A stretch of DNA of 64,000 nt from Streptoalloteichus tenebrarius (GTDB lineage Bacteria; Actinomycetota; Actinomycetes; Mycobacteriales; Pseudonocardiaceae). This document shows positions 9,152 to 20,970 of this stretch, one piece after another (the stretch's first letter is position 1; each line of letters opens with the position of its first letter). The translations under genes and the position numbers were made by a program. The notes below the pieces were generated by a model. That model searched no databases, had not been told where the DNA came from, and was given only the letters and a program-made list of their open reading frames with translations. Location of the stretch: positions 1 through 64,000 of the forward strand of contig NZ_JAMTCP010000040.1 in the NCBI RefSeq assembly GCF_024171885.1, written 5' to 3'.

Positions 9152-9783
9152 CGCCAGTCTCCTTCGTCCGACAACGAACAGGGGGTGCGGGTCAGGGAAT
9201 TGGTGCCTTTCGGGGGCCTCCCGCCGCCGACCTCACGCGTGACTTTTGTCGGCGGGCGGGCGGGTGGTTCGGCCGGAGCGCGAACCGGGAAGAACGGTGA
9301 TCGATTCACGCCGGCGAGGGAAGGAAATCACGTCGGCGGGACAACGGGAACGGGTGGTCGACGATGGTGGCGGAGGACGGGCGAGGTCGCCACGCCCAGC
9401 GCCCCACCTGCGAGGACGGCGCTGACCGGCCGCCACCGGCGCCAACGGTGAACCGCCGGCCACCGGCGAGACGCGACGCTCGCCCCCTTCCCACGGCGCG
9501 ACCCCGTGCGACCGGAGAACGGCACAGATCGTCGACAACCCGTTCCGCGGAACAGGATCGCACGGTCAACGGACGCACCGGAATACTCCAGACGAGGGCG
9601 ACGCCGATCACACGCAAACATTCTGACACCCCGGGGCCAACCGAGGAAGAAACTGTTTCGAGTCTTTCTCCCAATAAGGCGGGAGACCCGCGAACGCGGT
9701 AGCCTCCCCATTGCTGTTGTTTCGTTTTTTCGGTGGAACGCCGGACGCGGGCGCGCCCGCGGGGGACGATGCGGTGAGGCGAC
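9152..9783. other. Divergent intergenic region between two cluster operons
   Basis: There is no convincing gene in these 632 bases. It must contain the promoters of the leftward toroid operon and the rightward PseG-like/HemK-like pair. A T-rich run near 9714-9732 and the ribosome-binding site GGTGAGG just before the ATG at 9784 are the only features noted; no clear -35/-10 pair was found. Confidence 0.5.
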
Positions 9784-10863
9784 ATGACGGACCCCGTCGA
9801 GACGGACGGCACCCATCCCTCCTCGGCCCGCCTGGCCGGTCGCGTCGTCGCGCTGCGCGCCGACGCCTCCACGGCGTGGGGCGTCGGGCACGTCGTGCGC
9901 TGCCTCGCCCTCGCCGAGGAGGTCACGGCCAGGGGCGGCACGCCGGTGTTCGTCGCCGACCTCGGCGACGTCGCCTGGCTGGCCGAGGAGGTCGACGCGC
10001 GCGGGCTTGTCGTGCGCCACCCCCCGGACACCGCCGCGGGCTTCGCGCGGGTGCTGCGGGAGCTGGACGCCGACGCGGTCGTGATCGACTCGTACCGCCT
10101 CGGCCCCGAGCACTACACGGCCGCGCGCTCGGTGGCCCCGGTCGTCGCGTTGTACGACCGGCACTCCGGCCCGGTGCCCGGCGACGTCCTGGTCGACCAG
10201 ACCTTCGGCGCGGAGCGGGATCCCGCGCCCGAGGACGCGGACCAGGCGGTCCTGTTGCGCGGCCCGCGCTACGCGCTCGTGCGCGACCAGGTCCGCGCCG
10301 CCCGGCCGGCGACACGTCCGTCCACAGTGGACTCCTCGGGCCGCGCTCCCCGCGTGCTGCTGGTGCTGGGCGGCACCGACGCCCGCGGCGCGGCCAAGGA
10401 CCTCACCCGGCTCCTGCTCGACTCCTGCCCGTCCCTGCGGCTGACCGTGATCAGCAACGAGATCGACGCGGACGCGTTCGCCACCGGCCAGGGGCAGCAC
10501 CTGGCCGTCCTGCGCCCGACGAGCGAGCTGCCCCGCCTGATGGCCTCGGCCGACCTGGTCGTCAGCGCCGCCGGCACCTCGCTGGCGGAGATCTGCTGCG
10601 TCGGCGCGGCCGCGGCGGCGCTGTGGGTGGTGGACAACCAGGTCCCCGTCTACCGCAGCGCCCTCGCCGCCGGCTGCGTCCACGGGCTCGGGTCGCTCGC
10701 CGAGGTGCTCGCCGCCCCCGACCGGGCCGGGGCCGCCGTCCGCACGCTGCTGACGTCCCCCCGGCGCAGGGCCGAGCTGGCCGGCGCCGCGTGGGAGCTG
10801 GTGGACGGCGCGGGCAGGGGCCGCGTCCTCGACGCGCTGGACCCGCTGCTCTCCCCCCGCTGA
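9784..10863 (+). CDS. PseG/SpsG-like nucleotide-sugar hydrolase or glycosyltransferase-fold protein
   Basis: The 359-residue product opens with the PseG/SpsG hallmark LRADASTAWGVGHVVRCLAL, continues with AVVIDSYRLG and has the GT-B C-terminal VLLVLGGTDARGAA and SAAGTSLAEICC. PseG removes UDP from a 2,4-diacetamido-trideoxy sugar in pseudaminic acid synthesis; SpsG is a related spore-coat protein. A PseB-like dehydratase lies in the same cluster, but the PseI and PseF steps are absent, so nonulosonic acid synthesis is unlikely. A hydrolase or transferase acting on an amino sugar nucleotide is the best guess. The HemK-like gene follows after 30 bases. Confidence 0.8.
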   Translation: MTDPVETDGTHPSSARLAGRVVALRADASTAWGVGHVVRCLALAEEVTARGGTPVFVADLGDVAWLAEEVDARGLVVRHPPDTAAGFARVLRELDADAVVIDSYRLGPEHYTAARSVAPVVALYDRHSGPVPGDVLVDQTFGAERDPAPEDADQAVLLRGPRYALVRDQVRAARPATRPSTVDSSGRAPRVLLVLGGTDARGAAKDLTRLLLDSCPSLRLTVISNEIDADAFATGQGQHLAVLRPTSELPRLMASADLVVSAAGTSLAEICCVGAAAAALWVVDNQVPVYRSALAAGCVHGLGSLAEVLAAPDRAGAAVRTLLTSPRRRAELAGAAWELVDGAGRGRVLDALDPLLSPR

Positions 10864-10893
10864 GCGCCCTTCCCCGACGACTGGAGGACGACC

Positions 10894-11682
10894 GTGCCCA
10901 GGATCGACGAGTCCCGCCTGCGCGACCTGCTCGCCGCCGCCGCCGGGGTGAGCCCCTCGGCCGTGGACGGCTGGCCGGGAGGGGACGGCTGGCTGGCCAG
11001 GGCCGCGGCGATGCTGACCGACTACGTGGCGGGGGTCCCGCTCGGGTACGTGCTCGGCGAGGTCCACTACCTGGGCCGGCCGTTCCGCAGCGACCGGCGC
11101 GCGCTCGCCGTCCGCCGGTACAACGAGCCCCTGGTGCGCCGCATCCTCACCGACTTCGCCGGCCAGGAGGTGCGGGCCGTGGAGATCGGGTGCGGGGCCG
11201 GCGCCGCCGTCTGCACGATGGCGCTGGAGCTGGCCGGGGAGTTCGTCGGGACGGACGTGGACCCCGAGGCGCTGGAGCTGGCCGCCGAGAACGCGCGACG
11301 GCACGGCGCGCCGGTGCGCCTGGTGACCAGTGACCTGTTCGACGCGCTGGACGGCCGGTTCGACGTGATCTACGCGAACCTGCCCCGGCAGGACCCGCGC
11401 GCGCCCGTGCCCGAGGGGCGGTGGGAGCCGTCGGTCGCCCTGTACGACCAGAGCGCGCAGCCGCTCGGCCTGCTCCGCCGGTTCTTCACCGAGGTGCCGG
11501 ACCGGCTGACCGACCGCGGCCGGCTGTATCTGGAGATCCCGCTGGACCCGAGGCTCGCCGCGCTGCTGCCCGGCGAGCCGATCCTCGACGACGACGGCGA
11601 CGACTTCGGCCGGGTGATGACCTCCGCCGACGCCCGCCGGCTCCCCTCCCTGGTCGACCAGCTCACCTGGCCCGACGAGTGA
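10894..11682 (+). CDS. HemK/PrmC-like SAM-dependent methyltransferase with altered NPPY motif
   Basis: The 262-residue protein has the PrmC layout: an N-terminal helical region with VPLGYVLGEVHYLGR, then the SAM motif VEIGCGAGAAV and GTDVDPEALELAAENA. Where PrmC has NPPY, the residues that hold the glutamine or amine, this protein has NLPR (YANLPRQDP). It is therefore unlikely to be a release-factor glutamine methyltransferase. In this cluster an N- or O-methyltransferase for the antibiotic is plausible. It starts at a GTG with GGAGG upstream and is the last gene of the rightward pair, before a perfect hairpin terminator. Confidence 0.8.
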   Translation: MPRIDESRLRDLLAAAAGVSPSAVDGWPGGDGWLARAAAMLTDYVAGVPLGYVLGEVHYLGRPFRSDRRALAVRRYNEPLVRRILTDFAGQEVRAVEIGCGAGAAVCTMALELAGEFVGTDVDPEALELAAENARRHGAPVRLVTSDLFDALDGRFDVIYANLPRQDPRAPVPEGRWEPSVALYDQSAQPLGLLRRFFTEVPDRLTDRGRLYLEIPLDPRLAALLPGEPILDDDGDDFGRVMTSADARRLPSLVDQLTWPDE

Positions 11683-11729
11683 GGACCCTGGCCCAACGAG
11701 TGAGGACTCTGGCCCGACGAGTGGGGACC
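11667..11729. repeat. Three tandem 21-bp repeats over the 3' end of the HemK-like gene
   Basis: Units at 11667-11687, 11688-11708 and 11709-11729 share the pattern ctggccc(g/a)acgagtg(a/g)ggac. The first unit carries the TGA stop of the methyltransferase gene, so the other two lie in the untranslated tail. Only four positions vary, which points to recent slippage duplication. Confidence 0.85.
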
Positions 11730-11733
11730 GCCC

Positions 11734-11767
11734 GCCGTGGAAGCCGCCGGAGGGCGGCTTCCACGGC
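11734..11767. terminator. Perfect 15-bp hairpin between convergent genes
   Basis: The arms 11734-11748 and 11753-11767 are perfectly complementary over 15 bp around the loop GGAG. It lies between the converging HemK-like gene (+) and HAD gene (-), so it can stop transcription from both sides. A long U tract is absent, as is usual in actinomycetes. Confidence 0.8.
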
Positions 11768-11794
11768 GCGGGACGGACGACCACGGCCCATCCC

Positions 11795-12514
11795 CTACGC
11801 GACGGGGAGCCGGAGCCCGCCGGGCAGCGGGCGCAGCTCGTCGAGGGTGGCGACCACGGGACACCCCGGCGCGGCGACACCGAGCCCGAACCGGTCGAGC
11901 AGCACGGGGCGCATGCCCACCTCCTGCCCGGCGAGAACACCCGACAGGGCGTCGTCCACCAGCACGCACCGGTCCGGCGACCAGTTCCAGGCACGCGCCA
12001 CCCGCCGGAGCGCCTCCGGCCTCGGCACGTCCCCGTAGTGGCCGTGCGGCCCGAGGCTCTGGTGCAGCCGGTCGAGCAGCCAGTCGCCGCCGTCCAGGCC
12101 TGGCAGCCGCTTGGCCAGCAGTTCCCCGGCGTTGCGGGAGGCCGTGCAGAACGCCACGGGCGTGCCCTCCCGCGCCGCCGCGTCGAGGAAGTCCCTGGCG
12201 TCGGGGAACAGCACGGTCTCCTCGGCCTGCTCCAGGAACAGCTCCTGCTTGACCACCGCCAGCTCCTCGACCAGCTCCGGCGTCGGGTCGAGCCCGGCGA
12301 TCCCCAGGGCCGCCGCGGCGCCGACCTGCCTCGGCCGGCCGGCGACGTGGCGGTGGTACTGCTCGACGCTGATCTCGGCGCTCCGGTCCGGGGCGTGGTC
12401 CCCGAGCACCCTGGCCAACCCCCTGCGCCACGCCGGGAGGTGCGGCGTGTCCAGGAGGGTGCCGTCGATGTCGAGGACGACGAGGGTGCCCTCGCCCGTG
12501 GCCGCGCGGCTCAC
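11795..12514 (-). CDS. HAD-superfamily phosphatase
   Basis: The 239-residue protein has HAD motif I (VVLDIDGTLLDT, with both aspartates), motif II (VAFCTAS) and motif IV (LVDDALSGV). The motif III lysine of the usual GKP is not obvious (GDVPRPEAL), so activity may rest on another basic residue. HAD enzymes remove phosphate from small metabolites. It begins with a GTG three bases after the stop of the nucleotidyltransferase gene and closes the long leftward biosynthetic operon. Dephosphorylating a sugar phosphate or a phosphorylated pseudodisaccharide is the likely job; the substrate is unknown. Confidence 0.82.
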   Translation of the reverse strand: MSRAATGEGTLVVLDIDGTLLDTPHLPAWRRGLARVLGDHAPDRSAEISVEQYHRHVAGRPRQVGAAAALGIAGLDPTPELVEELAVVKQELFLEQAEETVLFPDARDFLDAAAREGTPVAFCTASRNAGELLAKRLPGLDGGDWLLDRLHQSLGPHGHYGDVPRPEALRRVARAWNWSPDRCVLVDDALSGVLAGQEVGMRPVLLDRFGLGVAAPGCPVVATLDELRPLPGGLRLPVA

Positions 12515-12517
12515 CCG

Positions 12518-12982
12518 TTACCTCCCCGACTCCAGCAGCAGGCCCGCCGCCCTGGTCGACGAGTCGAAGACCGCGTCGTCGGTCAGCACGAAGCTGCCGC
12601 CGCCGGCGTTGACCGCCTCGACCTCCTCGACGACCCTCGGGTCCCGCATGTCCGCGTAGTCGGCCCCCTTGAAGTAGTAGTCGGGCCGCAGCGCGCGGAT
12701 CAGGGGGACCGCGGTGTCGTCGTCGTTGAGCAGCACGTAGTCCACGGCCTCCAGCGCGGCCAGCACGGCCACCCGCGCCTGGTCGCCGAAGATCGGGCGG
12801 TTGGGGCCCTTGTTGATCCGGCGGGCCGCGGTGACCGAGACCAGCAGCCGGTCGGCGCGGGCCGCCGCCTGCGTCAGGTGGTGGACGTGTCCACTGTGGA
12901 GGATGTCGAAGCACCCGTGGCACACGCCGAGCGTGGTTCCGCTGCTGGCGAGCTGTTCCCTGATCTCCCGTGCTCGCGTCAT
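12518..12982 (-). CDS. RfaE/TagD-type nucleotidyltransferase
   Basis: The 154-residue protein carries the cytidylyltransferase-like signature GVCHGCFDILHSGHVHHL (HxGH), then NRPIFGDQARVAVLAALEAVD and ALRPDYYFKGADY, which closely follow domain II of the heptose-1-phosphate adenylyltransferase RfaE. Such enzymes activate a sugar or alcohol phosphate as its NDP or CDP derivative. It sits between the glycosyltransferase and the HAD gene, so the pair may convert and activate a sugar phosphate for the antibiotic. No heptose kinase or isomerase is visible in the window. Confidence 0.82.
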   Translation of the reverse strand: MTRAREIREQLASSGTTLGVCHGCFDILHSGHVHHLTQAAARADRLLVSVTAARRINKGPNRPIFGDQARVAVLAALEAVDYVLLNDDDTAVPLIRALRPDYYFKGADYADMRDPRVVEEVEAVNAGGGSFVLTDDAVFDSSTRAAGLLLESGR

Positions 12983-13083
12983 CGAGACGACTTTTGGCGA
13001 AGTAGGCACACGACCACCCCAGTCTTCGTGGGAGCTGACACTGGGCCGGCGCGGCACCGCGGCCGCGCCGGCTCCTGGCGCGG

Positions 13084-14403
13084 TCACCGGCCGGACGCCG
13101 GCGACCTCCCGGCCCTGGCCGGGTCGTCGGGAAGCCCGGCGCCGGCCGTGACTCCCCCGCGTCCGCCCGCCAGGATCCGGTGGTAGTGGGCGACGGTGCG
13201 GGTGACGCCCACCCCGTCGCCGTAGTTCTCCTCCAGCCACGGCCGGCCGGCCCGCACCTGGGCGCGGTACTCGTCGGTCCTGGCGAGGACGTCGCGGACG
13301 GCGTCGGTCAACGCGCCCACGTCCTGCGGGCGCACCGCCAGGCTCGGCGTCACCCTCCCGACGGTGTCCCTGAGCCCGCCGACGCCGTAGGCCACGACGG
13401 GCACGCCCAACACCATCGCCTCGATCGCGCTGCCGCCCAGTTCCTCGTGCACCGACGGCATGACCAGGACGTCGATGCCGCCCATGGTCAGGGGGATGTC
13501 CTGGTTGGGCAGGAAGCCGGTGAAGACGAACCGGTCGGCGAGCCCGGCCGCCGCCACCCGCTCCGCCATCCTCGGGCGTTGCGGTCCGTCGCCGACGACG
13601 AGGAACACGACCCGCTCCCCCGCCGGCCCCCCGGCCAACCGCTCGGCCACGTCGACAAAGTGCGACCAGCCCTTCTCGTGCGCCACCCTGCCGACGTAGC
13701 CCACCACCCGCGCGTCCGGGGGCAGGCCGGCCGCACGGAGCCGGTCCGCCACCGGGACGCCGCTGTGCGCGGGCGGGTCCGGGTCCACCGAGTCGGGCAC
13801 CACGTCGACCCGGACCTGGTGCGGGCGCAACGCCTTCCGCACCACGTCGGCGGTGCGGGTGGTGAGCGCGCAGACCCCGCTCGCCCTGCGCACCGCCCAC
13901 CGCTCGACCGCGGCGACGAACCGGTGCTGCCACCGGTCGTACCGCGACATCGGTTGGTAGACGCCCAGACGCGAGCAGTGCAGCACCAGGCTGTAGGGCC
14001 GGCGCAGGATCGCCGACGCCAACGGCCCGGCCAGCAACGCCCAGAGCTGGCCGTCGCCGTGCACCTGGATGAGGTCGGGCAGCGGACCCCGCCGCCGGCG
14101 CAGGCACTCGGCCATCGCGCCGAGGAACCAGGCGAGGTTCAGCCCGACCAGCCCGGTCAGCTCCGACCGCAGCCGGGGCATGGGCGCCCTGGTGATCCGC
14201 ACGACCAGGCCGGGCGAGTCCTCCCTGACCCTGGGCAGGCCGGGGAAGCCGACCGTGAACACCTCCTGCCGCACCCCGCGCTGGGCGAGCTGGCGCGACA
14301 GCCGGAGGATCTGCACCTGCATCCCGCCGACGGAGTCGAACTCCGCCGGCCACGAGTCCACGCAGTCGTGGTGGAAGAACGGGGTCAGCCGCAGCACGCG
14401 CAC
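13084..14403 (-). CDS. Family-4 glycosyltransferase, 2-deoxystreptamine N-acetylglucosaminyltransferase type
   Basis: The 439-residue GT-B protein starts [15 protein letters not shown] with [11 protein letters not shown], a beginning typical of BtrM/NeoM/KanM1/TobM1 enzymes that attach GlcNAc from UDP-GlcNAc to 2-deoxystreptamine. The C-terminal donor domain has [12 protein letters not shown] and a variant EX7E region ([20 protein letters not shown]). The GTG start follows the inosose synthase gene by 10 bases, which supports the pathway role. No second clear glycosyltransferase of this type is present, so later glycosylation must use other proteins such as the GH65 or PseG-like ones. About 20 extra residues extend the C-terminus. 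Confidence 0.9.
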   Translation of the reverse strand: MRVLRLTPFFHHDCVDSWPAEFDSVGGMQVQILRLSRQLAQRGVRQEVFTVGFPGLPRVREDSPGLVVRITRAPMPRLRSELTGLVGLNLAWFLGAMAECLRRRRGPLPDLIQVHGDGQLWALLAGPLASAILRRPYSLVLHCSRLGVYQPMSRYDRWQHRFVAAVERWAVRRASGVCALTTRTADVVRKALRPHQVRVDVVPDSVDPDPPAHSGVPVADRLRAAGLPPDARVVGYVGRVAHEKGWSHFVDVAERLAGGPAGERVVFLVVGDGPQRPRMAERVAAAGLADRFVFTGFLPNQDIPLTMGGIDVLVMPSVHEELGGSAIEAMVLGVPVVAYGVGGLRDTVGRVTPSLAVRPQDVGALTDAVRDVLARTDEYRAQVRAGRPWLEENYGDGVGVTRTVAHYHRILAGGRGGVTAGAGLPDDPARAGRSPASGR

Positions 14404-14413
14404 CGGGCTCCCC

Positions 14414-15568
14414 CTATCCCACGGGCGTCCGACGGCCGATCGCGGCCGCCGTGGCGGGGTGGGCGAACTCGGAGACCACGGCGTCGACCACCGCCGGGTC
14501 GGCGACGGTGAGCGGCAGGCCCTCCGACTGGAGCGGGACGCCCGGCGCCTTCAGCAGGACGATCACGTAGCCGTCGCCCGCGTCGCTGAGGTAGCCGCGC
14601 TTGTTGTCGTACCGCAGGCGGAACCGCACGTCGTCCGCGCTGACGTGGGAGGGGAACTCCAGGTCGATCCCGACCCTGCCGATCAGCTCGCGGTGGAGCT
14701 GGACCATGTCGTCGCCGGCCAGGCCGAGCCGCCGGGCGATCTCGGCCTCGGCGAGCATGCCCAGGCCCACCGCGGCCCCGTGCGAGACCTCGCCCCTGGC
14801 GGCGTGCTCCAGCGCGTGGCCCACGGTGTGGCCGTACTCCAGGACCAGGCCCTGGCCGCGCTCGTGCACGTCGTTCTCGGTGACCTGCGCCTTGGCCGCG
14901 ATGCTCTCGTCGATGATCCAGCGCATCGCCTCGTCGTCGTAGCGCTCGTCCAGCGGCAGCAGCCCGGCGAGGCGGTCGATCATGCTGGGCCGGATCGCGA
15001 GCGCGTTCTTGACCACCTCGCACAGGCCGGAGCGGATCTCCCGCCGGCTGAGCGTCCTGAGGAACTCGGTGTCCGCGAGCACCTCGACCGGTTGGTAGAA
15101 CGTGCCGACCAGGTTCTTGCCGACCGAGCTGTTGACGGCCTGCTTCAGCGACAGGACCGAGTCCAGCATCGCGACGATGGTCGTCGGCACGTGGACCAGC
15201 CGGATACCGCGGAACATCAGCGCCGCCATGAGGCCGGCGATGTTGCCGGTGATGCCGCCGCCCAGCGCCACGACGACGCTGCGCCGGTCGGCCCCGAGCC
15301 GAAGCGCGGACTCGACCAGCTCGGTCAGCGTGCCGAGCCCCTTGTGCTCCTCGCCGCCCTGGTGGAGCAGCAGGTCGGCGGGACCGGCCGTCCCCCGGAT
15401 CCGGCGCACCAGGTCGTGGCCGTAGAGGCCGGCGACCGTGGTGTCGGCGACGACGAGGTACCGGCTCGCGTCGAGGTCCGCGAGCCGGTCGACGATCTCG
15501 TCGACGCAGGAGGTGCCGAGCCGGTAGGGGAAACGGACGTCTCCCATGGCGATCGTTGTGACCTTCAT
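14414..15568 (-). CDS. 2-deoxy-scyllo-inosose synthase
   Basis: The 384-residue enzyme belongs to the dehydroquinate-synthase family, which cyclises glucose 6-phosphate to 2-deoxy-scyllo-inosose, the first committed step to 2-deoxystreptamine (BtrC, NeoC, KanC/KanA, TobC). Visible features are [19 protein letters not shown] (NAD site), [21 protein letters not shown], the Zn-binding EVVKNAL and [11 protein letters not shown], and HGAAVGLGM. Length and motifs fit inosose synthases better than AroB. It lies between the aminotransferase (35 bases upstream) and the glycosyltransferase, the expected biosynthetic block. Confidence 0.95.
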   Translation of the reverse strand: MKVTTIAMGDVRFPYRLGTSCVDEIVDRLADLDASRYLVVADTTVAGLYGHDLVRRIRGTAGPADLLLHQGGEEHKGLGTLTELVESALRLGADRRSVVVALGGGITGNIAGLMAALMFRGIRLVHVPTTIVAMLDSVLSLKQAVNSSVGKNLVGTFYQPVEVLADTEFLRTLSRREIRSGLCEVVKNALAIRPSMIDRLAGLLPLDERYDDEAMRWIIDESIAAKAQVTENDVHERGQGLVLEYGHTVGHALEHAARGEVSHGAAVGLGMLAEAEIARRLGLAGDDMVQLHRELIGRVGIDLEFPSHVSADDVRFRLRYDNKRGYLSDAGDGYVIVLLKAPGVPLQSEGLPLTVADPAVVDAVVSEFAHPATAAAIGRRTPVG

Positions 15569-15603
15569 CCCCACTCTCCCGGTGTGCGAGTCCGTTTCCC
15601 TAC

Positions 15604-18246
<2,643 letters not shown>

Positions 18247-18996
18247 TCAACCGCCGGTGACCGGCTCGGCCTCGGCGAGCAGGCGCGCGGCGGCCTGGCC
18301 GAGCAGCTCCACGACCTGGTCGACGTGCCACCGGCCCCGCTCGAAGTCGGCGGCCTCCCTCGGGTCGCGGCCCTGGATGCCGGACCGGGTCAGGTGGCAC
18401 TCGCGGCCCGGCAGGTCGGACAGGTCCAGTTCGGACAGTCGGTCCAGGTGCACGTTCTCCGGGAACAGCGCGCCGTACACCGAGGTCTCCAACGCGCCGG
18501 CGTGGTCCATGTCCAGGTGGAGCGCGGGGTCGAACCCGCAGTCCTCGTCGGAGCCGTCGAAGGTCACCATGCCCCGCAGGCCCGTCTCCTGCCGCACCTG
18601 CTCCAGCGCGCAGGCGATGGGGATCGTCTGCTTGGTGGTCCAGTGCCCGGAGACCACGATCGCCGCCCGGAACCCGACGGTGGCCAGGCCGCGCAGGATG
18701 TCCGAGTAGAGCTGGTAGATCGTCTCCACGCGCAGGCCGGGGTGCGTCGCGCCGCGCCAGTTGCCCTGCATGAAGCCCCACGGGTTGCCCGGCAGCACGA
18801 TGCCGCCGTGCCGGCGCGCGGCCCGCTCGCAGATCGCCGTGGCCTTGTCGGTGTCCACGCCGTAGGGCATGTGGGCGCTGTGCCACTCCAGCGACCCGAC
18901 GGGGACGTAGGCCAACGGGGTGGCGGCCAGCCGCGCGTCGAACTCCCTGGGGAGCAGGCGGTCGTACCGGACCTCGTCCTCGGGCGTGACGCTCAT
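18247..18996 (-). CDS. Creatininase-family amidohydrolase, candidate pseudodisaccharide N-deacetylase
   Basis: The 249-residue protein has the creatininase pattern: [18 protein letters not shown] (metal ligands E, H and D), VVSGHW and [11 protein letters not shown]. Members are binuclear metal amidohydrolases, for example creatinine amidohydrolase and the MftE peptidase. The GlcNAc-derived product of the glycosyltransferase must be N-deacetylated to give paromamine, and no PIG-L/LmbE deacetylase is visible in the cluster. This enzyme, embedded between PseB-like and dehydrogenase genes, is therefore a good candidate. The start codon overlaps the upstream PseB-like stop (ATGA). Confidence 0.82.
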   Translation of the reverse strand: MSVTPEDEVRYDRLLPREFDARLAATPLAYVPVGSLEWHSAHMPYGVDTDKATAICERAARRHGGIVLPGNPWGFMQGNWRGATHPGLRVETIYQLYSDILRGLATVGFRAAIVVSGHWTTKQTIPIACALEQVRQETGLRGMVTFDGSDEDCGFDPALHLDMDHAGALETSVYGALFPENVHLDRLSELDLSDLPGRECHLTRSGIQGRDPREAADFERGRWHVDQVVELLGQAAARLLAEAEPVTGG

Positions 18997-19988
18997 GCCG
19001 CCCCCTCCCCCGCGTACTCGGCGCGCAGGTCGGCGACGGACAGCCACTCGTCGTTCTTGTCCGAGGTGTAGCTGAAGCCGTCCGGGACCGGGGTGCCACC
19101 GGGGATCTCGGCGTGGTCCTCGCCCAACGCGGAGCGCACGACGTACCGGTCGGCCAGGCGCACGGTCCGCCGGGCGTCCGACTCGGAGATCATCTCCTCG
19201 TGCAGCTTCTCGCCGGGCCGGATGCCGACCTCGTGGATCGGGCTCCTCGGCGCGATCGCCTCGGCCAGGTCGATGATCCGCATGCTCGGGATGCGCGGCA
19301 CGAAGATCTCCCCGCCGCCCATCTGGTCGAACGACTCGACGATGAACCGGACGGCGGCGTCGATGCTGAGCCAGAACCGCGTCATCCGCTTGTCGGTGAT
19401 CGTGATCGGTTTTCCGCTCGCCGCGAGCTGTTTGAACAACGGGATCACCGAGCCGCGGCTGCCGAGCACGTTCCCGTAGCGCACCACGGCGAACCTGGTG
19501 TTCCGCCGGCCCGCGTACTCGCTGGCCGCGACGAACAGCTTGTCGGCGCACAGCTTGCTCGCGCCGTAGAGGTTCACCGGGCTGGACGCCTTGTCCGTCG
19601 ACAACGCGATCACCCGGGACACGCCGGTCTCGATCGCGGCGTCGATGACGTTCTGCGCGCCCAGGACGTTGGTGCGGATGTACTCGATGCAGTTGCGCTC
19701 CGCGGTGTCGACCTGCTTCAACGCCGCCGCGTGCACCACGTGGTCGACGTCCCGCATGGCGAAGCGCAGCCGGTCGACGTCGCGCACGTCGCCGATGACC
19801 CACTCCAGACGCGGGTCGTGGTCGAAGGCCTCGCGCAGCTCGCGCTGCTTGAGCTCGTCACGCGAGTAGACGACGACCGAGCCGCACCCGATCTCGTCGA
19901 GCGCCTTCCTGAGGAAGGCACGGCCGAGCGAGCCGGTCCCGCCGGTTATCATCACCCTGCTTCCGGACAGTACGTGGTGCGAGGACAA
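18993..19988 (-). CDS. PseB-like UDP-GlcNAc 4,6-dehydratase
   Basis: The 331-residue extended SDR has MITGGTGSLGRAF, HAAALKQVDTAE, STDKASSPVNLYGASK and GEKLHEEM, all diagnostic of PseB/FlaA1-type dehydratases (C6 dehydration of UDP-GlcNAc with C5 inversion). The product would be a UDP-4-keto-6-deoxy-amino sugar. A TTG at 19988 was chosen because AAGGGGGAAG stands about 5 bases upstream and the length then fits the family; an ATG at 20075 would add a poor N-terminus. It heads the run of creatininase and DOS genes. Its product could feed the DegT aminotransferase at 26684. Confidence 0.87.
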   Translation of the reverse strand: MSSHHVLSGSRVMITGGTGSLGRAFLRKALDEIGCGSVVVYSRDELKQRELREAFDHDPRLEWVIGDVRDVDRLRFAMRDVDHVVHAAALKQVDTAERNCIEYIRTNVLGAQNVIDAAIETGVSRVIALSTDKASSPVNLYGASKLCADKLFVAASEYAGRRNTRFAVVRYGNVLGSRGSVIPLFKQLAASGKPITITDKRMTRFWLSIDAAVRFIVESFDQMGGGEIFVPRIPSMRIIDLAEAIAPRSPIHEVGIRPGEKLHEEMISESDARRTVRLADRYVVRSALGEDHAEIPGGTPVPDGFSYTSDKNDEWLSVADLRAEYAGEGAA

Positions 19989-20187
19989 GTCTTCCCCCTT
20001 TTGCTCGTCGGCCAGCGTGGGCAAGGGAACTGGTGTCACCGGTTTTCCTGGGTGCTCCGGCCCCTCCGTCCCCACCGCGGCGGGCGGTTCGGGAGGGTTC
20101 GTGGGGAATGGGGAGGAACTCGTTCTGCTCGGCCCGGGGCCGTCGGTCGTCCTGGCGGGCGCGAGGCCGTCGCCCCGCCCTCGTCGG

Positions 20188-20970
20188 TCACGACGCCGAC
20201 CACCGCGGGACGGGGGGCGGCGGGAGGTCCGGCTGGTGCCGCTGGTTGGGCTCGCTCGGCGCCGCCACCGGAGGGGCGGGGTCGCGGCCAGCCCTGAGCA
20301 GGACCCCGGTCCGGTCGCTCCCGGCCAGCTCGACGGCGTCGACCACCGCCGTCACGGCCGCGTCCAGGCTGTCCGGGGCCTCCGGACCGCCCATGTCGGT
20401 GGGGATCCACCCCGGATCGACCGCGTTGACGACGATCCGGTCGGGGCGCAGCGCGACCGCCAGGTTCCTGGTCATCGCGTTCAGCGCGGCCTTGGACGCG
20501 CGGTAGCAGGTGAACTCGCCGTCGAAGGTGTCCTCGTCGGCGTCGCGGCTGGTCACGTTCACCACCGCCGCCCCGCCCGCGGCGCGCAACAGGGGGAGGA
20601 ACGCCCTGGTCACCACCAGCGGGCCGTAGGTGTTGGTGAGCAGGATGTCGAGCGCGTCCCCCGGCGTCAGCCCCGGGAAGCGCTCCTCGGCGTGACGGAA
20701 CACCCCGGCGTTGTTCACCAGGGCGTGCAGCCGCCCGCCGACCTCGCGCACGGCGTCCACCGCCGCGGCGACGCTGTCCGGGTCGGTCACGTCCATCGGA
20801 ACCGCGTGGGCCCTGGCGCCCCGGCCGCGCACCGTCGCGAGCAGTGACGCGACGTCCGCGACGTCGCGGCAGGCCAGGACGACGGTCCACCCTCGGCCGG
20901 CCAGCTCCTCGGCGCTGCGCCGTCCCAGACCGCGACTGGCCCCGGTGACCAGCACGTACCGTTGCTCCAT
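20188..20970 (-). CDS. Short-chain dehydrogenase/reductase
   Basis: This classical SDR of about 260 residues has TGASRGLG (cofactor loop), NNAGVF, NVTSRDADE and the catalytic YRASK. The arginine after GASR suggests NADPH use. Together with the radical SAM enzyme at 23783 it could reduce the 4'-keto product of 3'-dehydration, as AprD3 does for AprD4; the epimerase-type gene at 27858 is the other candidate. The ATG at 20970 gives a standard N-terminus, and a GTG three codons upstream is possible. It precedes the PseB-like gene by 199 bases on the same strand. The Pro-rich C-terminus (DLPPPPVP) is unusual. Confidence 0.85.
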   Translation of the reverse strand: MEQRYVLVTGASRGLGRRSAEELAGRGWTVVLACRDVADVASLLATVRGRGARAHAVPMDVTDPDSVAAAVDAVREVGGRLHALVNNAGVFRHAEERFPGLTPGDALDILLTNTYGPLVVTRAFLPLLRAAGGAAVVNVTSRDADEDTFDGEFTCYRASKAALNAMTRNLAVALRPDRIVVNAVDPGWIPTDMGGPEAPDSLDAAVTAVVDAVELAGSDRTGVLLRAGRDPAPPVAAPSEPNQRHQPDLPPPPVPRWSAS

